Of a DNA stretch of 6,258 nucleotides, positions 3,682 to 6,258 are shown piece by piece. The notes beneath the pieces are model-generated. The model saw nothing but the letters and a program-made list of their open reading frames with translations, was not told the origin of the DNA and searched no databases. Source of the DNA: Aurantimonas sp036252795 (GTDB taxonomy: Bacteria; Pseudomonadota; Alphaproteobacteria; Rhizobiales; Rhizobiaceae); the NCBI GenBank assembly GCA_036252795.1, contig DASYHY010000134.1, forward strand, positions 1 to 6,258. Direction: 5' to 3'. The position numbers and the translations under genes were made by a program. Every line of letters begins with the position of its first letter. Position 1 is the stretch's first letter.

Positions 3682-6258
3682 ATGACGCAGGACGACCGGC
3701 GCAAGGACGCCACGCTGCCCGGGCGGCTCGCCCTGACGCGCAGGCTCTCCCGCGCCGCCCTCGTCGTCGAGAGGGCCTGGCCCTTGCTGCTGGCGCTGGC
3801 CTGCGTCGCCGCGTTGTTCCTCACCCTTTCCTGGTTCGGCCTGTTCGCCGCCATGCCTTTCGCCGGGCGGGCCCTCGTGCTCGCGGCGCTGGCAGCGGCG
3901 ACGCTCGCCGCGCTGTGGCGGAACCGCGGCCTTCGGCTGCCGCGCGACGAAGAGGTCGACGCGCGGATCGAGCTGGTCAGCCGGCTCCAGCACCAGCCGC
4001 TGCGCGCCCAGGACGATCGTGCCGTGACGGCCGACCCGTTCGCCTTGGCGCTGTGGCACGAGCACCAGCGCCGCATGGCGGCCCAGCTGCGCCATCTCAG
4101 CGGCGGATCGCCGCGGACCCAGACCGAGCGGCTCGATCCGTTCGGCCTTCGGGCGATGGTCGCGCTGCTCTTCGTCACCGCCTTCGCCTTCTCCTTCGGG
4201 CCGGGCGGAGGGCGGGTGCTCGACGCGTTCACGCCGGCGGACGCCGCTGCTACGGTGACGGCGCGGGTCGACGCCTGGGTGACGCCGCCGACCTATACCG
4301 GCCAGGCGCCCATCTTCCTGACCGAGGCGGGACCGGCCCGCGAGGGTCCGGTGGTGGTGCCGGAAGGCAGCGTCCTGTCGGTGCGGATCTCCGAGGCCAC
4401 CGCCGCGGAACTGTCCTTCACCCCCGCACGCGAAGGCGCTGCCGCGGCCATCTTGCCGCCTTCGGGCGACGAGGCGGAGGCGGCCGGTGACGGCGAGACG
4501 GTCGCGGCGCCGGCCGGCGGCCCGCAGGAATATGCCCACACGCTCGAGGAAAGCGGCGAGGTCTCGCTCAGTACCGCCTTCTCGACGATGGAGCGCTGGG
4601 GCTTCCAGGTGACGCCCGACGCCGAGCCGCTGATCGCCTTCAAGGAGGACCCCTCGGTCAACCGCAACGGCGCGCTGCAGCTCGTCTACGTGGTCAGCGA
4701 CGACTACGGGGCGCGCAAGGGCCTCGCCGAGATCGTCGTCGAGGAGGAGAACATCGCGGAAGGCGCCCGGCCGCTCGTCGCGCCGCCGGAGATCAACCTC
4801 GCGCTGCCGCGCCGGGCGCGCGAGCCGACCGAGGGCCGCACCAACGCCAATCTCACCGAGAGCCCCTATGCCGGCGCGAAGGTGGCGCTGACGCTCGCGG
4901 TGACGGACGATGCCGGCCAGACCGGGCGCTCGGAAACCCAACGCCTGACCCTGCCGGAACGCCATTTCAGCAACCCGCTGGCGCGGGCGGTGATCGAGCA
5001 GCGGCGGCTTCTTGCGCTGGACGCCGATTCCGCGGGCCGGGTGGTCGACATGCTCGACGCCATCACGCTGCGCGGCGACGAGTTCATCGAGAACCCCACC
5101 GACTACCTGGCGCTGACGGCGGTGCGGTCCCGGATCGCCAACGCCTATGACGATGCGGGGCTGCTCTCCTCGGTCGACTTCATGTGGGAGCTGGCGCTGG
5201 CCATCGAGGACGGCAATCTGTCGCTGGCCGAGCGCCGGCTGCGCGATGCCCGCGAGCAGCTCGCCGAGGCGCTGGAGAACGGCGCCACCGACGCCGAGAT
5301 CGACCAGCTGATGCAGGAACTGCGCGAGGCGATGCAGGAATACATGCAGGCGCTGGCCGAGGCGATGCAGAACCAGCCGCCGATGAGCCAGGACCAGATG
5401 CAGATGGGCGACATCCAGGAGATCCGCCCGCAGGATCTGGAGCGGATGATGGACCGGATCGAGGATCTGGCGAAGTCGGGCTCGAAGGAAGCGGCCCAGC
5501 AGCTGCTGTCCGAGCTGCAGCAGATGATGGACAATCTCCAGGCGATGCGGCCGGGCCAGCAGCAGCAGGGCGGCGAGCAGAGCGCCATGCAGCAGCAGAT
5601 GAACAAGATGGGCGAGCTGCTGCAGCGCCAGCAGCAGCTGATGGACCAGACCTTCGACCTCGGCCGCCAGCAGATCCAGCGCCAGCAGCAGGGTCAGCAG
5701 GGTCAGCAGGGCGAGCAGGGTGAGCCGCAGCAGGGCCAGCCCGGCCAGCAGGGCGAGCCGATGACGGCCGAACAGATGCAGGAGATGATGCGCCAGCTGC
5801 AGGAGCAGCAGGGCCAGCTCCAGCAGGAGCTGGAGGCCATGCAGCAGGAACTCGAGGGCATGGGCATGGAGCCCTCGGACGGCTTCGGCGAGGCCGGCGA
5901 GGCAATGGGCGAGGCGGAAGGGGCGCTCGGCGAGGGCGATGACGGCGAAGCCGTCGGCCAGCAGGGCCGGGCGATGGAGGCGATGCGCCGGGGCGCCCAG
6001 GACATGATGCAGCAGATGCAGCAGGCGATGCAGCAGGGTCAGCCCGGCCAGCCGGGACAGCCCGGGCAGGGCCAGATGGGCCAGGGCTTCAACGGCATGC
6101 AGCAGCGCTCCGGTCGCGATCCGCTGGGTCGGCAGCGGCAGACCCAGGGGCCGGATTTCGGGCAGGACGTCGGCGTGCCGGACGAGATCGACACGCAGCG
6201 GGCGCGCGAGATCCTCGACGCCATCCGCGAGCGGCTCGGCGACAATCTGTCGCCGCAG
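3682..6258 (+). CDS. DUF4175 / TIGR02302-family membrane protein of unknown function (partial, 3' end off the window)
   Basis: 859 codons are open to the right edge with no stop. The family, largely alphaproteobacterial and commonly beside lysA, has no established function. Likely membrane segments are about 33-55, 58-79 and 155-173. A region of probable beta structure follows (about 190-425), holding AWVTPPTYTG (198-207) and two similar motifs, VSDDYG (338-343) and VTDDAG (407-412), suggestive of Ig-like folds; an Ala/Glu-rich insert lies at about 251-283. Next is a helical, coiled-coil-like part (about 500-565, starting ALAIEDGNLS). A low-complexity part (541-810) has by hand count about 73 Gln and 32 Met in 270 residues, with collagen-like tracts. 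A conserved-looking helical end (835-853, ILDAIRERLG) implies that only a short C-terminus is missing. The only Cys is Cys41 in the first membrane segment. GAGAG (3671-3675) six bases before ATG 3682 supports the start. The large soluble part is probably periplasmic (inference). Family call is confident; function unknown. Confidence 0.9.
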   Translation, partial: MTQDDRRKDATLPGRLALTRRLSRAALVVERAWPLLLALACVAALFLTLSWFGLFAAMPFAGRALVLAALAAATLAALWRNRGLRLPRDEEVDARIELVSRLQHQPLRAQDDRAVTADPFALALWHEHQRRMAAQLRHLSGGSPRTQTERLDPFGLRAMVALLFVTAFAFSFGPGGGRVLDAFTPADAAATVTARVDAWVTPPTYTGQAPIFLTEAGPAREGPVVVPEGSVLSVRISEATAAELSFTPAREGAAAAILPPSGDEAEAAGDGETVAAPAGGPQEYAHTLEESGEVSLSTAFSTMERWGFQVTPDAEPLIAFKEDPSVNRNGALQLVYVVSDDYGARKGLAEIVVEEENIAEGARPLVAPPEINLALPRRAREPTEGRTNANLTESPYAGAKVALTLAVTDDAGQTGRSETQRLTLPERHFSNPLARAVIEQRRLLALDADSAGRVVDMLDAITLRGDEFIENPTDYLALTAVRSRIANAYDDAGLLSSVDFMWELALAIEDGNLSLAERRLRDAREQLAEALENGATDAEIDQLMQELREAMQEYMQALAEAMQNQPPMSQDQMQMGDIQEIRPQDLERMMDRIEDLAKSGSKEAAQQLLSELQQMMDNLQAMRPGQQQQGGEQSAMQQQMNKMGELLQRQQQLMDQTFDLGRQQIQRQQQGQQGQQGEQGEPQQGQPGQQGEPMTAEQMQEMMRQLQEQQGQLQQELEAMQQELEGMGMEPSDGFGEAGEAMGEAEGALGEGDDGEAVGQQGRAMEAMRRGAQDMMQQMQQAMQQGQPGQPGQPGQGQMGQGFNGMQQRSGRDPLGRQRQTQGPDFGQDVGVPDEIDTQRAREILDAIRERLGDNLSPQ
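5683..5760 (+). repeat. Gln-Gly-rich, collagen-like in-frame repeat
   Basis: Within the DUF4175 gene an imperfect 9-bp unit (cagcagggt and variants with gag or ccg) repeats without breaking the frame. It encodes residues 668-693 with Gly at every third position at 671-680 and again at 685-691, flanked by Gln. CAG-rich units of this kind can change copy number by slippage. Confidence 0.75.
6031..6087 (+). repeat. Second Gly-Gln-Pro repeat tract
   Basis: Residues 784-802 contain four glycines at three-residue spacing (786, 789, 792, 795) in the pattern G-Q-P, then GQGQMGQG. The DNA is an imperfect 9-bp repeat (cagcccggc, cagccggga, cagcccggg). Synonymous differences between units show it is not a fresh duplication. 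It lies just before the conserved-looking C-terminal helix of the DUF4175 protein. Confidence 0.7.

Noticed and set aside
3634..4965. 443-codon minus-strand frame opposite the start of the DUF4175 gene
   Set aside because: Arg/Gly-rich shadow of the real gene; no motif, and the plus frame has membrane segments, a ribosome binding site and family motifs.
5145..6245. Cys/Ser/Trp-rich or Pro/Ala/Ser-rich minus-strand frames in the low-complexity region
   Set aside because: They are direct complements of the CAG/ATG/GGC repeats in the DUF4175 gene and have no independent signal.

Overview
The window is about 6.3 kb of high-GC, gene-dense bacterial DNA. Its gene order is tlpA (leftward) | argH > small lipoprotein > lysA > DUF4175/TIGR02302 protein (rightward). 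Gene content, codon bias and the last gene, from a family known essentially from alphaproteobacteria, point to an alphaproteobacterium, most likely of the Hyphomicrobiales (Rhizobiales). There are no RNA genes, insertion sequences, phage genes, CRISPR arrays or composition breaks suggesting recent transfer. This looks like core chromosome.

Layout. Positions 1-446 (minus strand) hold the N-terminal part of a membrane-anchored periplasmic thioredoxin-like protein (TlpA, WCGPC active site), cut by the left edge. Only about 25 bp separates its start from argH (472-1875, complete, argininosuccinate lyase, last step of arginine synthesis). The promoter of each divergent gene must therefore lie inside the other gene, and a reasonable sigma-70-like promoter for argH is visible inside tlpA at 322-351. 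After a 93-bp gap with two small hairpins comes a short lipoprotein gene (1969-2271, LptM-like position and lipobox). After 39 bp comes lysA (2311-3585, complete, diaminopimelate decarboxylase, last step of lysine synthesis). A 96-bp gap precedes a large membrane protein (3682 to the right edge, 859 codons visible, no stop yet) with three predicted membrane segments, a beta-rich periplasmic region and a Gln/Met/Gly-rich C-terminal half.

The genes do not form one pathway. argH and lysA end two amino-acid pathways. TlpA, the lipoprotein and the DUF4175 protein act in or on the cell envelope, and the lipoprotein-lysA pairing is known from other proteobacteria. The gene order itself is ordinary for the group. 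The least understood parts are the DUF4175 protein, the divergent lipoprotein, and the compact tlpA/argH junction, where start codons and promoters are packed into opposing coding sequence. No new multi-gene system could be supported.
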